A program made the position numbers and the translations under genes. DNA of 64,000 nt from assembly GCF_900111245.1 (NCBI RefSeq), contig NZ_FOGO01000004.1:498496-562495 (forward strand), read 5' to 3'. This document shows, in pieces, positions 35,127-45,168 of the stretch (its first letter is position 1; each line of letters begins with the position of its first letter). A model generated the notes under the pieces. It had not been told where the DNA came from, made no database searches, and saw only the letters and a program-made list of their open reading frames with translations. This DNA comes from Streptomyces qinglanensis (lineage in GTDB: Bacteria > Actinomycetota > Actinomycetes > Streptomycetales > Streptomycetaceae).

Positions 35127-35963
35127 CTAGGCGGCCGTCGGCGACGGCTTCCGCGCGGAGGCGTCCCGCCGGGGGGCGAGGAAGAACGCCATCGTCACGC
35201 CCAGGTACAGCACCCAGACGACCAACTGGAGGACGGTGGGGTCGGGCTGGAAGTTGAAGACGCCCTTCAGGAGCGTGCCGTACCAGCTGTCCGGGGGGAC
35301 GGCGGAGCTGATGTCGAACGCCTTGGTGCTCAGGCCGCCCAGGAAGCGGGCCTCCTGGAGGTCGTGGACGCCGTAGGCGAGCACCCCGGCGGCGACGACG
35401 ACCAGCATGGCGCCGGTCCAGGTGAAGAAGCGGGCGAGGTTGATCCGCAGGGCGCCGCGGTAGAAGAGCCAGCCGAGGACGACGGCGGTGGCGAGGCCGA
35501 GCAGGACACCGACCAGGGGCGTCGCGCTGCCCTCGCCGCTGGCCCGGACCGAGGCCCAGACGAACAGTGCCGTCTCCAGCCCCTCGCGGCCCACCGCCAG
35601 CAGTGCGGTGGCGACCAGCGCTCCGGTGCCCATCTGGAGGGCCGCGTCCAGCTTGCCGTGCAGCTCGCTCTTCAGGTGCCGGGCGGTGCGGCGCATCCAG
35701 AAGACCATCCAGGTCACCAGCCCGACGGCGAGGATGGACAGCGAGCCGCCGAGGGCTTCCTGGGCCTCGAACGTCAGCTCCTGGGAGCCGAACTCCAGGG
35801 CGGCGCCGAAGCCGAGGGAGATCGCGCAGGCCGCCGCGATACCCAGCCAGACCGGCCGCAGGGCGTCCCGCCGCCCGGTCTTGACCAGGTAGGCCACGAG
35901 AATGCAGACGACCAGGCTGGCCTCCAGGCCCTCCCGCAGGCCGATCAGATAGTTACCGAGCAT
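35127..35963 (-). CDS. efeU: Iron permease EfeU (FTR1 type)
   Basis: High-affinity iron permease of the cytoplasmic membrane, 278 residues, seven helices. Two REGLE motifs that bind and move Fe3+ are present: REGLEAS at residues 10-16 and REGLETA at 126-132. Last gene of the operon efeO-efeB-efeU (minus strand), 63 bases after efeB. It works with the periplasmic-type lipoprotein EfeO and the heme peroxidase EfeB. The 291 bases between it and the convergent M20 gene hold a short tandem repeat of a GACGACGACCCACC-like unit near 35,060-35,095. Confidence 0.96.
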   Translation of the reverse strand: MLGNYLIGLREGLEASLVVCILVAYLVKTGRRDALRPVWLGIAAACAISLGFGAALEFGSQELTFEAQEALGGSLSILAVGLVTWMVFWMRRTARHLKSELHGKLDAALQMGTGALVATALLAVGREGLETALFVWASVRASGEGSATPLVGVLLGLATAVVLGWLFYRGALRINLARFFTWTGAMLVVVAAGVLAYGVHDLQEARFLGGLSTKAFDISSAVPPDSWYGTLLKGVFNFQPDPTVLQLVVWVLYLGVTMAFFLAPRRDASARKPSPTAA

Positions 35964-36026
35964 GCCGGACCTTCCTCCACCTTCGCTGACACCGCCGCCG
36001 ACCGGATCCCTGCTCGCACGAACAGC

Positions 36027-37412
36027 TCACGAGAACAGCTCGCGCCCCCACCAGTCGTCCTTGTCGCGGACGCCCGGCGGGATGGCGAAGAGCGCCGAGC
36101 CGACGTGCTGGATGTACTCGTTGAGTGCGTCGTGCCGCGCCAGGCTGCGCTGGATCGGGATGAAGCCGCGGCGCACGTCCCGCTGGTAGGCCAGGAAGAA
36201 CAGCCCCGCGTCCAGCCGCCCGAGCCCGTCCGTGCCGTCGGTGAAGGAGTAGCCGCGGCGCAGGATGCGGGCCCCGTTGTGCGCGTCGGGGTGTGCGAGG
36301 CGGACGTGCGAGGTGGGCAGCATCGCCTTGAGGAACGGCTCGTCGTGCTCCTTGGCCTTGCCGACGGGCGCGCCCTCGCGCTTGTCCCGGCCGAAGATGT
36401 CCTCCTGCTCCTTGAGCGAGGTGCGGTCCCAGGTCTCGATGTGCATCCGGATCCGCCGGGCCACCAGGTAGGAGCCGCCGGCCAGCCACGCCGGGCCTTC
36501 CTTCTCCGCCACCCACACGTGCTCGTCCAGTGCCTTCTTGTCGCTGCCCGAGACGTTCCGGGTGCCGTCTTTGAAGCCGAACATGTTGCGCGGGGTCTGC
36601 GCGTCGGGCGTGGTGGAGGAGGTCTTGCCGAACCCGAGCTGCGACCAGCGGATGGCGGCCTTGCCGAAGGCGATGCGGGCCAGGTTGCGGATCGCGTGCA
36701 CCGCCACCTGCGGGTCGTCCGCGCACGCCTGGACGCACAGGTCGCCGCCGCTGCGCGCCTTCTCCAGCTTGTCGCCGGGGAAGGCGGGCAGGTCGACGAG
36801 CGCCTCGGGGCGCTGTTCCGCCAGCCCGAACCGGTCCTTGTCGAAGAGGGAAGAGCCGAAGCCGACGGTCAGGGTCAGGCGGGAGGGCTTGAGTCCCGCC
36901 GCCTCGCCCGTGTCGTCCGGCGGCGACTCGGGAACCGGACCGAACGCGCCCTCGCCGACAGCGTGGCCCGCCGTCATCCGGGCGGCGGCCGTCGTCCAGT
37001 CCTTGAGGAGCTGAATCAGCTCGTCCCGGTCCTCGGTCGTCACGTCGAAGGCGGCGAAGTGCAGCCGGTCGGGCACCGCGGTGGAGATCCCGGCCTGGTG
37101 GGCGCCGTGGAAGGGCACCGCCTGTCCGGCGGAGGCGGAACCGGCGTCCGCCTCGTCGTTGTGCAGCGCGGTGGCCGTCCCGCCGGCCGCCACAGCGCCC
37201 AGGGCCAGCCCGGCACCGCCCCAGCCCAGCAGCGCGCGCCGCCCGACGGAGGACCGGGTGCCGACGGTTTCGGCCTGCCCGTCCCGTGGGCGCGGCTCCG
37301 GATCCGGCTCGGCGGCCGCTTCCCGCTCCTGCCGGGCGGCCGGCTCCGGGACGTCCGGGCTGCCCGCCTCCGGGCTCTGCCCGGTGCTGTTGCTCTCTTC
37401 TTCCGCTGTCAC
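36027..37412 (-). CDS. efeB: Deferrochelatase/DyP-type peroxidase EfeB
   Basis: Tat-exported heme peroxidase of the EfeUOB system, about 461 residues. GTG start with GAGGAG seven bases upstream. A long acidic N-terminus precedes the twin-arginine signal (VGRRALLGWGGAGLALGAV). DyP landmarks: MFGFKDGTRN with the catalytic Asp, SHVRLAHP with the proximal His region, and RRGYSFTDG. It may oxidise Fe2+ for uptake or extract iron from heme. Encoded between efeO and efeU. Confidence 0.95.
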   Translation of the reverse strand: MTAEEESNSTGQSPEAGSPDVPEPAARQEREAAAEPDPEPRPRDGQAETVGTRSSVGRRALLGWGGAGLALGAVAAGGTATALHNDEADAGSASAGQAVPFHGAHQAGISTAVPDRLHFAAFDVTTEDRDELIQLLKDWTTAAARMTAGHAVGEGAFGPVPESPPDDTGEAAGLKPSRLTLTVGFGSSLFDKDRFGLAEQRPEALVDLPAFPGDKLEKARSGGDLCVQACADDPQVAVHAIRNLARIAFGKAAIRWSQLGFGKTSSTTPDAQTPRNMFGFKDGTRNVSGSDKKALDEHVWVAEKEGPAWLAGGSYLVARRIRMHIETWDRTSLKEQEDIFGRDKREGAPVGKAKEHDEPFLKAMLPTSHVRLAHPDAHNGARILRRGYSFTDGTDGLGRLDAGLFFLAYQRDVRRGFIPIQRSLARHDALNEYIQHVGSALFAIPPGVRDKDDWWGRELFS

Positions 37413-37477
37413 GGTCGCGCTCCTCGTGCCTCCACCGTCCGGTCGCCTCCGGCGGGCCGGTGGCCGGTTGCTCGTGG

Positions 37478-38641
37478 TTACTTGACGACGGCCGCGGCCA
37501 GCTTCGAGAGCGGCTCCGCCAGGGCGTTCACGCCGTCCGAGAGCTTCTTGCGCTCGTCCTTGCCGACCTCGTCGTACGAGGTGAACGCGTACTCGTCCGC
37601 GTCCTTGCCGTCGTCCTCGCGGTACGTGTCCAGCAGCTCGTCGAGTGCGGCGAACTGCGTGTCCAGCTCCTTGACCAGGGCGGCGTCGTTCTTCTTCGCG
37701 ACCGGCTCGAGCAGCTCGTAGGACTTGTGGGCGCCCTCCACGTTGGCCTTGAAGTCGACGAGATCGGTGTGGCTGTAGCGCTCCTCCTCACCGGTGACCT
37801 TGCCGGTGGCGACCTCGTCGAGGAGCTCCTTGGCGCCGTTGGCCATGGAGGTGGGGGTGATCTCGGCCTTGCCGACCTTCTCCTGCCAGGTGGTGAGGTC
37901 CTTGACGAGCTGGTCGGCCAGCTTCTTGTCGGTCGTGGTGATCTTCTTGTTCTTCCACAGCGACTTCTCCAGCCGGTGCCAGCCCGTCCAGTCCTTCTCC
38001 GGGTCCTGCCCGTCCTCCAGGCCGTCCTCGCGCAGGTCGACCTTGGGGTCGAGGGTGCCGAAGGACTCCGCGACCGGCTCGGTGCGCTCCCAGCCGATGC
38101 GGGAGGGTGCGTAGAGCTTCTTCGCCTTCTCCAGTTCGCCGGCCTTGACGGCCTCCGCGAACTTCTCGGCCTTGGGCAGCGTCAGCTCCGCCTGCTCCAG
38201 GACGTAGTCCCGGTAGGCGGAGACGGCCGCGTCGAGCTTCGGGTCGCGCTTCGCGGGCTTGCCGCCGCCGGTCGCCTCGACCTTCTGCCGGATGCCGTCG
38301 CCCTTCATGCCGGGCTTGCACGCGATCTCGTAGTCCCCTGCCTTGATCTCGGCGGTGACCTCGGCCTTCGTGCCCGCGCCGATGTTCTCCCGCTCGGTGA
38401 CGATCCGGCCGTCCGGGTACAGGACGTAGACCTCGGTGACCTTGGAGCCCTTGTTCTCCACCGCGAGCTGGACATGCCCGGCGGGGAAGGTCTTGCGGGA
38501 GACCTCGCAGGAGTCGTCGGTGGCGGTCACCTTGATGGCACCCTCGCCACCGGCGTCCGCCTTTTCGGCGCACCCGCTGACGGCGGCGAGGGATATCGCA
38601 GCCAGGGCAGCACTGACGGCACAGAGGCGGACGGGACGCAT
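37478..38641 (-). CDS. efeO: Iron uptake lipoprotein EfeO
   Basis: Extracytoplasmic iron-binding lipoprotein, 387 residues. Signal and lipobox LAAVSGC (Cys about 24). The N-terminal cupredoxin domain (about 35-125) is IKVTATDDSCEVSRKTFPAGHVQLAVENKGSKVTEVYVL, ending at YEIACKPGMKGD. The M75 peptidase-like domain follows with the metal motif HxxE in GWHRLEKSLW near residue 222. It delivers iron to EfeU. First gene of the operon, with a candidate DmdR/IdeR iron box about 55 bases upstream of the start, so it is probably repressed by iron. Confidence 0.96.
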   Translation of the reverse strand: MRPVRLCAVSAALAAISLAAVSGCAEKADAGGEGAIKVTATDDSCEVSRKTFPAGHVQLAVENKGSKVTEVYVLYPDGRIVTERENIGAGTKAEVTAEIKAGDYEIACKPGMKGDGIRQKVEATGGGKPAKRDPKLDAAVSAYRDYVLEQAELTLPKAEKFAEAVKAGELEKAKKLYAPSRIGWERTEPVAESFGTLDPKVDLREDGLEDGQDPEKDWTGWHRLEKSLWKNKKITTTDKKLADQLVKDLTTWQEKVGKAEITPTSMANGAKELLDEVATGKVTGEEERYSHTDLVDFKANVEGAHKSYELLEPVAKKNDAALVKELDTQFAALDELLDTYREDDGKDADEYAFTSYDEVGKDERKKLSDGVNALAEPLSKLAAAVVK

Positions 38642-38694
38642 ACGGACTCCAGCGGGGACGAGTGGTGCGAGCGGGCCTCCAAAGTGAGGCGGGC

Positions 38695-38713
38695 CTAACT
38701 TAGCCGGACCTTA
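38695..38713. promoter_or_regulatory. Candidate iron box for a DmdR/IdeR-type repressor
   Basis: CTAACTTAGCCGGACCTTA shares 12 of 19 positions with the TTAGGTTAGGCTAACCTAA consensus for DmdR1/IdeR. It lies 54-72 bases upstream of the efeO start, in a locally AT-rich patch. Confidence 0.55.
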
Positions 38714-38999
38714 CCCCGGGGTCCAGCGAGGGAAGCCTCCGGTGACCGGGCTCACTGTCCGGGACGCGCGCCCCTGCCCCCCGCTCCTGCCCCCGCTCCC
38801 GTCCCCGTCCCTGGCGCGGCTCGGCGGGGACGGCCGGGCCCGGGGGCGGTCGGAGACCTTCGGCGGTCTTCCCGTGATCACCTCGTCATGGAGGCTCTCT
38901 GGATTTCAAACCCCTTCTGTACGACAGTAGTTGTCCGACCGAGCCGCCCGTCAGCAGGCCGATGTCCGCCACCACACCCCTGTCCTGGAGCCGCCGCGC

Positions 39000-39833
39000 A
39001 TGAGCCACCAGATGCCCGAGACGACCGGAGCCAAGGCCCATTCGGCCCGGATGTACGACTATTTCCTCGGGGGCAAGACCAACTACGGTCCGGACCGGGA
39101 GGCCGCGGCGCAGTCGGTGGCCGCGTTCCCGAACACCTTGACGGCGGCTCGCGAGAACCGCGAGTTCATGCACCGTGCCGTCCGCTATCTGGCGCGCGAA
39201 CAGGGCATCCGGCAGTTCCTCGACATCGGCACCGGCATCCCCAGCGCCCCCAACCTGCACCAGGTCGCCCAGCAGGAGGACCCGGCGTGCCGCGTCGTCT
39301 ACGCCGACAACGACCCCATCGTCCTCACCTATGCCCGTGCCCTGATGAGCGGCACGCCCGAGGGGGCCACGGACTACATCGAAGCCGATGCGCGTGACCC
39401 CAAGCGCATCCTCGACCACGCGAACGGCACGCTGGACTTCGACCAGCCGGTCGCCCTCTCGCTCGTCGCCCTGCTCCACTTCATCGCCGACGAGGACGAC
39501 CCGCAGGGGATCGTCCGCACCCTCGTGGACAGGCTCGCTCCCGGCAGTGCCCTGATCGTCTCGCACGGCACCGACGAACTCGACGTCTCCCTCCGCAAGG
39601 TGCTGGAGATCTACCGGGCGCAAGGCATCACCCTGCGGTTCCGCGACCGGGAAGGGGTACGCGAGTTCTTCTCCGCGAACGGCTTCTCGCTCGTCGAGCC
39701 GGGCATCGTGGCCACCTGCGACTGGCACCCGGAGCTGGTCGACCGGCAGGACGGCATCCGGCGCCCGGCGGGGTCGATCACCCCCGAGGAGGTCGGCTGC
39801 TGGGCGGCGGTGGGGCTCAAGCCGACGGAGTAG
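39000..39833 (+). CDS. SAV2177-family (DUF574) SAM-dependent methyltransferase
   Basis: A 277-residue actinobacterial methyltransferase family of unknown substrate, highly amplified in Streptomyces. Hallmarks: AHSARMYDYFLGGKTNYGPDREAA, NREFMHRAVRYLAREQGIRQFLDIGTGIPSAPNLH (motif I), VVYADNDPIVLTYARALM and LHFIADEDDP. The ATG at 39000 follows a GGAG about ten bases upstream. A tail-to-tail hairpin separates it from the next gene. Confidence 0.95.
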   Translation: MSHQMPETTGAKAHSARMYDYFLGGKTNYGPDREAAAQSVAAFPNTLTAARENREFMHRAVRYLAREQGIRQFLDIGTGIPSAPNLHQVAQQEDPACRVVYADNDPIVLTYARALMSGTPEGATDYIEADARDPKRILDHANGTLDFDQPVALSLVALLHFIADEDDPQGIVRTLVDRLAPGSALIVSHGTDELDVSLRKVLEIYRAQGITLRFRDREGVREFFSANGFSLVEPGIVATCDWHPELVDRQDGIRRPAGSITPEEVGCWAAVGLKPTE

Positions 39834-39886
39834 GAGCGGTGCCGCGCGGGCGCGCTCCGGCCGGACCGCCGGAGCGGTCTCCGCAC

Positions 39887-39914
39887 GTCCGGGAGCGGGC
39901 ATCCGCTCCCGGAC
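39887..39914. terminator. Bidirectional hairpin
   Basis: A perfect 12-bp stem (GTCCGGGAGCGG with its complement) around a GCAT loop lies between the convergent methyltransferase and CxxC protein genes. Confidence 0.7.
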
Positions 39915-39920
39915 CGGACC

Positions 39921-40277
39921 TCACAGCAGGTCGACGACGCTCGGCGGCGCGAACAGATGGCGGGCGCGGTGCTCCAGCACGAAGCGGTGCGGCAGGTGAA
40001 CCATCTCCGGGGAGGTGCACTTGGCGCACTCCGGGTACGAGGCGGGGATGTCGTCCGTGTGCTCGGTCGCCAGGTGCTCCGCGAGGCGGATCTGACTGGT
40101 GAGAACGGTGTCGAACGGGTCGCAGTCGAATGTCGGCCCGTACTCCTCGCGCGCCGCGTTGGTCACGTCGAGGGCGTGCTTCATCGCCTTGTACAGATCG
40201 GTGCACTTCTCGCACCCCCACATCCACACGGGAGGGAGCGGCCAGGCATCAGCGGGGTCGGCGTCCCTGTGGTCCAT
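39921..40277 (-). CDS. Hypothetical protein with zinc-ribbon-like CxxC pairs
   Basis: About 118 residues. Two CxxC pairs, WMWGCEKCTDLY and YPECAKCTSPEM, and several His (RLAEHLATEHTDD, HLPHRFVLEHRARHLF) could bind zinc. No membrane segment. Homologues of this length are common near morphogenesis and regulator genes in Streptomyces, function unknown. ATG at 40277; a GTG three codons earlier is possible, and neither has a strong ribosome site. Confidence 0.75.
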   Translation of the reverse strand: MDHRDADPADAWPLPPVWMWGCEKCTDLYKAMKHALDVTNAAREEYGPTFDCDPFDTVLTSQIRLAEHLATEHTDDIPASYPECAKCTSPEMVHLPHRFVLEHRARHLFAPPSVVDLL

Positions 40278-41014
40278 GCCGTTCACAGTAGCGAGGGGGG
40301 ATGGGCCCGTCAGCGAGACAGCCGAATTGGTGCGCGGTGCTTCCGCGTGCGGCAGGCACACCGTGCTGCGCGGGCGGCCTCCGGGATGAACCGGAGCCTC
40401 CCGCACGCCAGTTGAGCCGTCCTCGGGGAGCCGGGCCGGTCGACGGCCGGACGGCTCCTCCCTGAGGGCGGGCGAGCCGCCGCCGGGTGCCTGGCCGGAG
40501 GATGCCGCGGGCTTCGGGATCGCGAACGCCCGCACCCGCGGCCGTCCGCACCCGCGGCCTCCGCAACCGCCGACCGTCCGCACCTGGTCCCGGCGGAGCC
40601 CGCCCGGCGGCCGCGCCTGCTCCTGCGCACGGCCCCCGCGCCGCTCCCGGTCGCATACGCCTCGCCGGCGTCTGCCCCCGCCGCGTGCATGCCGCCGCGC
40701 CCTGTCCGCGCTCGCCGAGCCTCGACGGGCGCCGGTGAGTGCTCCGTCGGTGCCGGATCCCGGCCGTGCTGACCGGCCGTGCTGACCGGCCGTGCTGACC
40801 GGCCGCGCTGACCGGCCGTGCAACCGGTGCCGGATTCCGGCTGTGCGGTCGGTGCCGGACACCGGCCGCGGGCTCGGTATCGGCGACGGTCGCCCACGGG
40901 TCGGTCGGCGGTCCACCGGCGAGGGGCGACCGGACGGTGCCGGACCGGCGGCCGACCGGGTGGTGCACGGCGCGGACCGTTTTGCGCGCAGGCGCGGGCG
41001 GCAACCGGAGCGGT
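40278..41014. other. Intergenic stretch with tandem repeat and no supportable gene
   Basis: About 740 bases before the Rieske gene. Frames are open on both strands but give only Arg/Gly/Pro-rich low-complexity translations. The tandem repeat listed separately occupies 40764-40827; nothing else is recognised. Confidence 0.5.
40764..40827. repeat. 13-bp tandem repeat (CCGTGCTGACCGG), four copies plus a partial
   Basis: Units at 40764, 40777, 40790 and 40803 (the last with one T-to-C change) and a degenerate fifth at 40816. It is non-coding. Confidence 0.85.
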
Positions 41015-41950
41015 ATGTCGTCCGACGTGTTCAGCAAGGGAACCCGACAGCGCCCGCGCCTGCTCCGCGCGATCGAGAACGGTCCGGGGCGGCCGCCCCT
41101 CGCCGCGCCGCTCGACGCGCTGGGCAGGCTCCGCGTCCTCGATCCGGCGGTCGGCCCGCTCCGGGCTGCCGTCCGGAAGCTGCCGCTGAGCAGCCGGACA
41201 CGGGACGTGCTGCACGGCCGGTGGCTGGGACATCCGCTGCACCCGGCGCTGGTGCAGCTTCCGATGGGCGCGTGGATGTCGGCCGGACTGCTGGACCTGC
41301 TGCCCGGCACCCGCCGCGCCGCCCGGGTGCTGGTCGGCGTCGGGGTGCTCACCGCGCTCCCGGCCGCGGCCACGGGGGCCGCCGACTGGGCCCGGTTGCA
41401 TCAGCCGCAGCTCCGCACCGGCCTGGTGCATGGGCTGGCCACCAGCGCGGCCCTGGGCCTGTACACGGCCTCGCTCGCGGCGCGGCTGCGCGGCCGGGAG
41501 TGCAAGGGGCGACTGCTGGGCTTCGGCGGGCTGACCGCTGCCGGTACCGGCGCCATGATCGGCGGCCACCTGGCCTACCGGCAGGCGGCGGGAGCCAACA
41601 AGGCCGAACCGGTGCCCTACCTGGTGGGGCCGGGCTGGCACCGGGTGGGGAAGGTGGACGCCTTCCCCGTCGGACAGTCGGCGAGCGCCTCGCTGGGTGA
41701 GGTCGAGTTGCTGGTGCACCGCGAGCACTCCGGCGCGGTGCGGGTGCTGGCCAATCGGTGCAGCCACGAGTCCGGACCACTGTCCGAGGGAACGGTGGCC
41801 GACGGGTGCGTGACCTGCCCGTGGCACGGCAGTACCTTCCGGCTCTCCGACGGCTGGAACGTCGGCGGCCCGGCCACCGCGCCCCAGCCCGGATTCGAGA
41901 CGCGGGTGGGGGACGACGGGGTGCTGGAAGTGCGCCTCCGGCAGCCGTGA
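41015..41950 (+). CDS. Rieske [2Fe-2S] protein with DUF2231 membrane domain (HhyE-like)
   Basis: About 311 residues. The N-terminal half is a DUF2231-type membrane domain (GHPLHPALVQLPMGAWMSAGLLDLL, then several helices to about 190). The C-terminal half is a Rieske domain with ANRCSHESGPLSEG and CPWHGSTFRLSDG, giving the two Cys and two His ligands. ATG at 41015 with GGAG close upstream. In mycobacteria, Rieske-type proteins encoded with the high-affinity hydrogenases (HucE, HhyE) are proposed to carry electrons to the quinone pool; position just before hhyS fits that role. It could instead be a general ferredoxin-like protein. Confidence 0.88.
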   Translation: MSSDVFSKGTRQRPRLLRAIENGPGRPPLAAPLDALGRLRVLDPAVGPLRAAVRKLPLSSRTRDVLHGRWLGHPLHPALVQLPMGAWMSAGLLDLLPGTRRAARVLVGVGVLTALPAAATGAADWARLHQPQLRTGLVHGLATSAALGLYTASLAARLRGRECKGRLLGFGGLTAAGTGAMIGGHLAYRQAAGANKAEPVPYLVGPGWHRVGKVDAFPVGQSASASLGEVELLVHREHSGAVRVLANRCSHESGPLSEGTVADGCVTCPWHGSTFRLSDGWNVGGPATAPQPGFETRVGDDGVLEVRLRQP

Positions 41951-42122
41951 CTCCCTTCCTCCCTGCCCTGCCTCGGGAAGCCCGCCCCCGTGCGGGTGAC
42001 GCGACGGACGAGATGGCGCGGCCCGTACGTGCCTCGATGGCCGTACCCCGGTGGCCGTCCGGATGCCTCGCACGCCACACCGGGAGCAGCAAAATGCGCC
42101 AAGCAGAATAAATGGTGCAAAT

Positions 42123-43871
42123 ATGGACGTCGGTGTGGGCAAGGGCGCCGCGGGCGCCGATGGACCGGGAGGCGCAAGGGTGGACGATCCGGCGCAGACG
42201 ACGTGCGGTGCTCCTACGCCGTCCCCAGACACGGACGCGGCCGCGGTGTCGGCCGCGCACCCGGACGCCGGCTCGTCCGCGGCCGCGGACGTCTACCCGC
42301 CCGCGGGTGCGGACGCCGACCGGGACGCCTCCGGCGAGGGCCGCTCGGCGGACCCCGGCGACCCCGGCGAAGACAGCGCAGCGGGTTGCCGCGAAGGCTC
42401 GGGAGACGGCTCCGGTGACGGCTTCGCGCAGGTACGCGCCGTCGCGGACGCCATCTGCTACGAGGGATACCTGCTCTATCCGTACCGCCGCAGCTCCCCG
42501 AAGAACCGGGTGCGCTGGCAGTTCGGCGTCCTCGCCCCGCGTGCCTGGGCCGAGGTGCACGGCAGTGGGCAGCCCGGCGTCTCCGGAGCCGCCGAGTCCT
42601 GGTACCAGCAGACCCACTGCCTCTGCGACGCGGCGCCCGACGCGGTCCTCCGTGTCCGGGTGCGCTACCTCCAGGCCCAGTACAAGAGCGTGCAGCGGCG
42701 CACCGGCGCGGACGGCGCCTGGGAGCCGGTCGAAGCCCTGGACGTGGACGGCGAACTGCACCTCTCCTTCGAAGAGGCGGTACCGCGCGAGGCCGACATC
42801 GAAGTGCCCGTCGCCGACCTGCTGGCCGGTCAGCGCTCCTACCCGGTCGGCGCTCCCGGTGGCACGGACACGGCCCGACTCGCCATCCGCACCGGTCCGG
42901 CGGCCCGCACCGAACGCCGCCGCCTTCCGGTACGGGCCCGCACCACCCTGCGGGCCGAACGGCTCGGCGGCCCGGCCGGCCCACTGCGGCTGACCGTCCG
43001 CACCGAGAACACCGACAGCAGCGTCCCCGCCTCCGCGCCGCGCGAGGAGGCGCTGCGCAGCGCCCTGCTCGCCACTCACACCCTGCTCGGCGGCGACGGC
43101 CTGGAATTCCACTCCCTCATCGACCCGCCCGCCCGGGCCCGGCCCCACGCCGCCGACTGCCGCAACGAGTTCACCTTCCCGGTGCTCGCCGGGGACGAGC
43201 GCGTGCGGTCGGTGCTGTTCTCCTCGCCGATCCTGCTCGACGACCATCCCCGGATCGCCCCGGAGAGCCCCGGCGACCTGCACGACGCCGCGGAGATCGA
43301 CGAGATCCTCTCGCTGCGCACCTTCCTGCTGACCGACGAGGAGAAGCGGGAGGCGCGGGCCACCGACCCGCGCGCCGCCGCCATCCTCGACCAGGTCGAG
43401 AGCATGCCCGAAGAGGTCCTCGCGGGGCTGCACGGCGCGATCCGCTCCCTGGAGCCCGCCGCAGTACCCGCCGCACCGGCAGCCCCCGCCGTACCCGCGG
43501 CGCCTCCCGGGCCGGTGCCCTGGTGGCAGGAGGGCGGGGACGAGGGCGTGTCGCCGACCACGGACAGTGTGCTGGTCGACGGCGTGCCGGTGCGGAGCGG
43601 GCACCGGGTCCGGCTGCGCCCGCGCCGCCGGGGAGCCGACGCGCACGACATGTTCCTGGTGGACCGCACGGCACACGTCGCGGGCGTCTTCCACGACGTG
43701 GACGGCAGCATGCACCTCGCCGTCACGCTGGACGACGATCCGGCCGCGGAACTGCACGACTGGTACGGCCGCTACCACTACTTCCGTCCGGACGAGGTCC
43801 GGCCACTGGCCGACGGCCACCGGGAGGTGCGGCCCCCGACCGGGTCGCCGCCGGGAGGAGAGGCCGGATGA
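42123..43871 (+). CDS. Unknown protein of the HhySL hydrogenase cluster
   Basis: About 582 residues. N-terminal 100 residues are disordered, rich in Ala, Asp and Gly. The body contains AICYEGYLLYPYRRSSPKNRVRWQFGVLAPRAWAEVHG, then ESWYQQTHCLCDAAPDAVLRVRVRYLQ, and a C-terminal beta-rich domain (VLVDGVPVRSGHRVRLRPRRRGADAHDMFLVDRTAHVAGVFHDVDGSMHLAVTLDDDP). No Fe-S or transporter pattern. It has almost no ribosome site at its ATG, while an AT-rich stretch with a -10-like AGAATAAAT lies 10-20 bases before it, so the mRNA may be leaderless or nearly so. It is first in a tight operon ending with the hydrogenase genes; an assembly or structural partner role is inferred. Confidence 0.8.
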   Translation: MDVGVGKGAAGADGPGGARVDDPAQTTCGAPTPSPDTDAAAVSAAHPDAGSSAAADVYPPAGADADRDASGEGRSADPGDPGEDSAAGCREGSGDGSGDGFAQVRAVADAICYEGYLLYPYRRSSPKNRVRWQFGVLAPRAWAEVHGSGQPGVSGAAESWYQQTHCLCDAAPDAVLRVRVRYLQAQYKSVQRRTGADGAWEPVEALDVDGELHLSFEEAVPREADIEVPVADLLAGQRSYPVGAPGGTDTARLAIRTGPAARTERRRLPVRARTTLRAERLGGPAGPLRLTVRTENTDSSVPASAPREEALRSALLATHTLLGGDGLEFHSLIDPPARARPHAADCRNEFTFPVLAGDERVRSVLFSSPILLDDHPRIAPESPGDLHDAAEIDEILSLRTFLLTDEEKREARATDPRAAAILDQVESMPEEVLAGLHGAIRSLEPAAVPAAPAAPAVPAAPPGPVPWWQEGGDEGVSPTTDSVLVDGVPVRSGHRVRLRPRRRGADAHDMFLVDRTAHVAGVFHDVDGSMHLAVTLDDDPAAELHDWYGRYHYFRPDEVRPLADGHREVRPPTGSPPGGEAG

Positions 43872-44019
43872 ACCCCGTCCACGTGCCCGAGCACGACCAC
43901 GCGGGCGCTGACCGGCTCTCCGGCGGCCACCGCGCCACCGGGTCCGTACGCCCCGGGCCGCCGTCGGCGGCCACCGTCCACGACCGCATGCGGGACCGGT
44001 TGCAAGGGAGGCCGAGGAG

Positions 44020-44023
<4 letters not shown>
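43868..44023 (+). CDS. Very small protein of the hydrogenase cluster
   Basis: Fifty-one residues (MNPVHVPEHDHAGADRLSGG start). Its ATG overlaps the previous stop and its stop overlaps the hhyS start (ATGA on both sides), which strongly supports translation. The N-terminus has His-Val-x-Glu-His-Asp-His, a possible metal-binding patch. Function unknown. Confidence 0.65.
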
Positions 44024-45105
<1,082 letters not shown>

Positions 45106-45168
45106 CCCCCTGCACGGCAGCAGACAGACCGCGACGGGCCCCGGCCCGGTGACCAGGTAAGGACTGAT

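Noticed and set aside
34998..37721. A 907-codon plus-strand open frame across efeU and efeB
   Set aside because: Antisense to clear efeU and efeB genes; translation is Gly/Val/Arg-rich without domains.
40764..40827. Tandem repeat considered as a CRISPR array
   Set aside because: Units are contiguous without spacers and no cas gene is nearby.
40310..42232. 640-codon minus-strand frame opposite the Rieske gene
   Set aside because: The plus strand holds the DUF2231-Rieske protein with both ligand motifs; the tandem repeat makes the minus frame look long.
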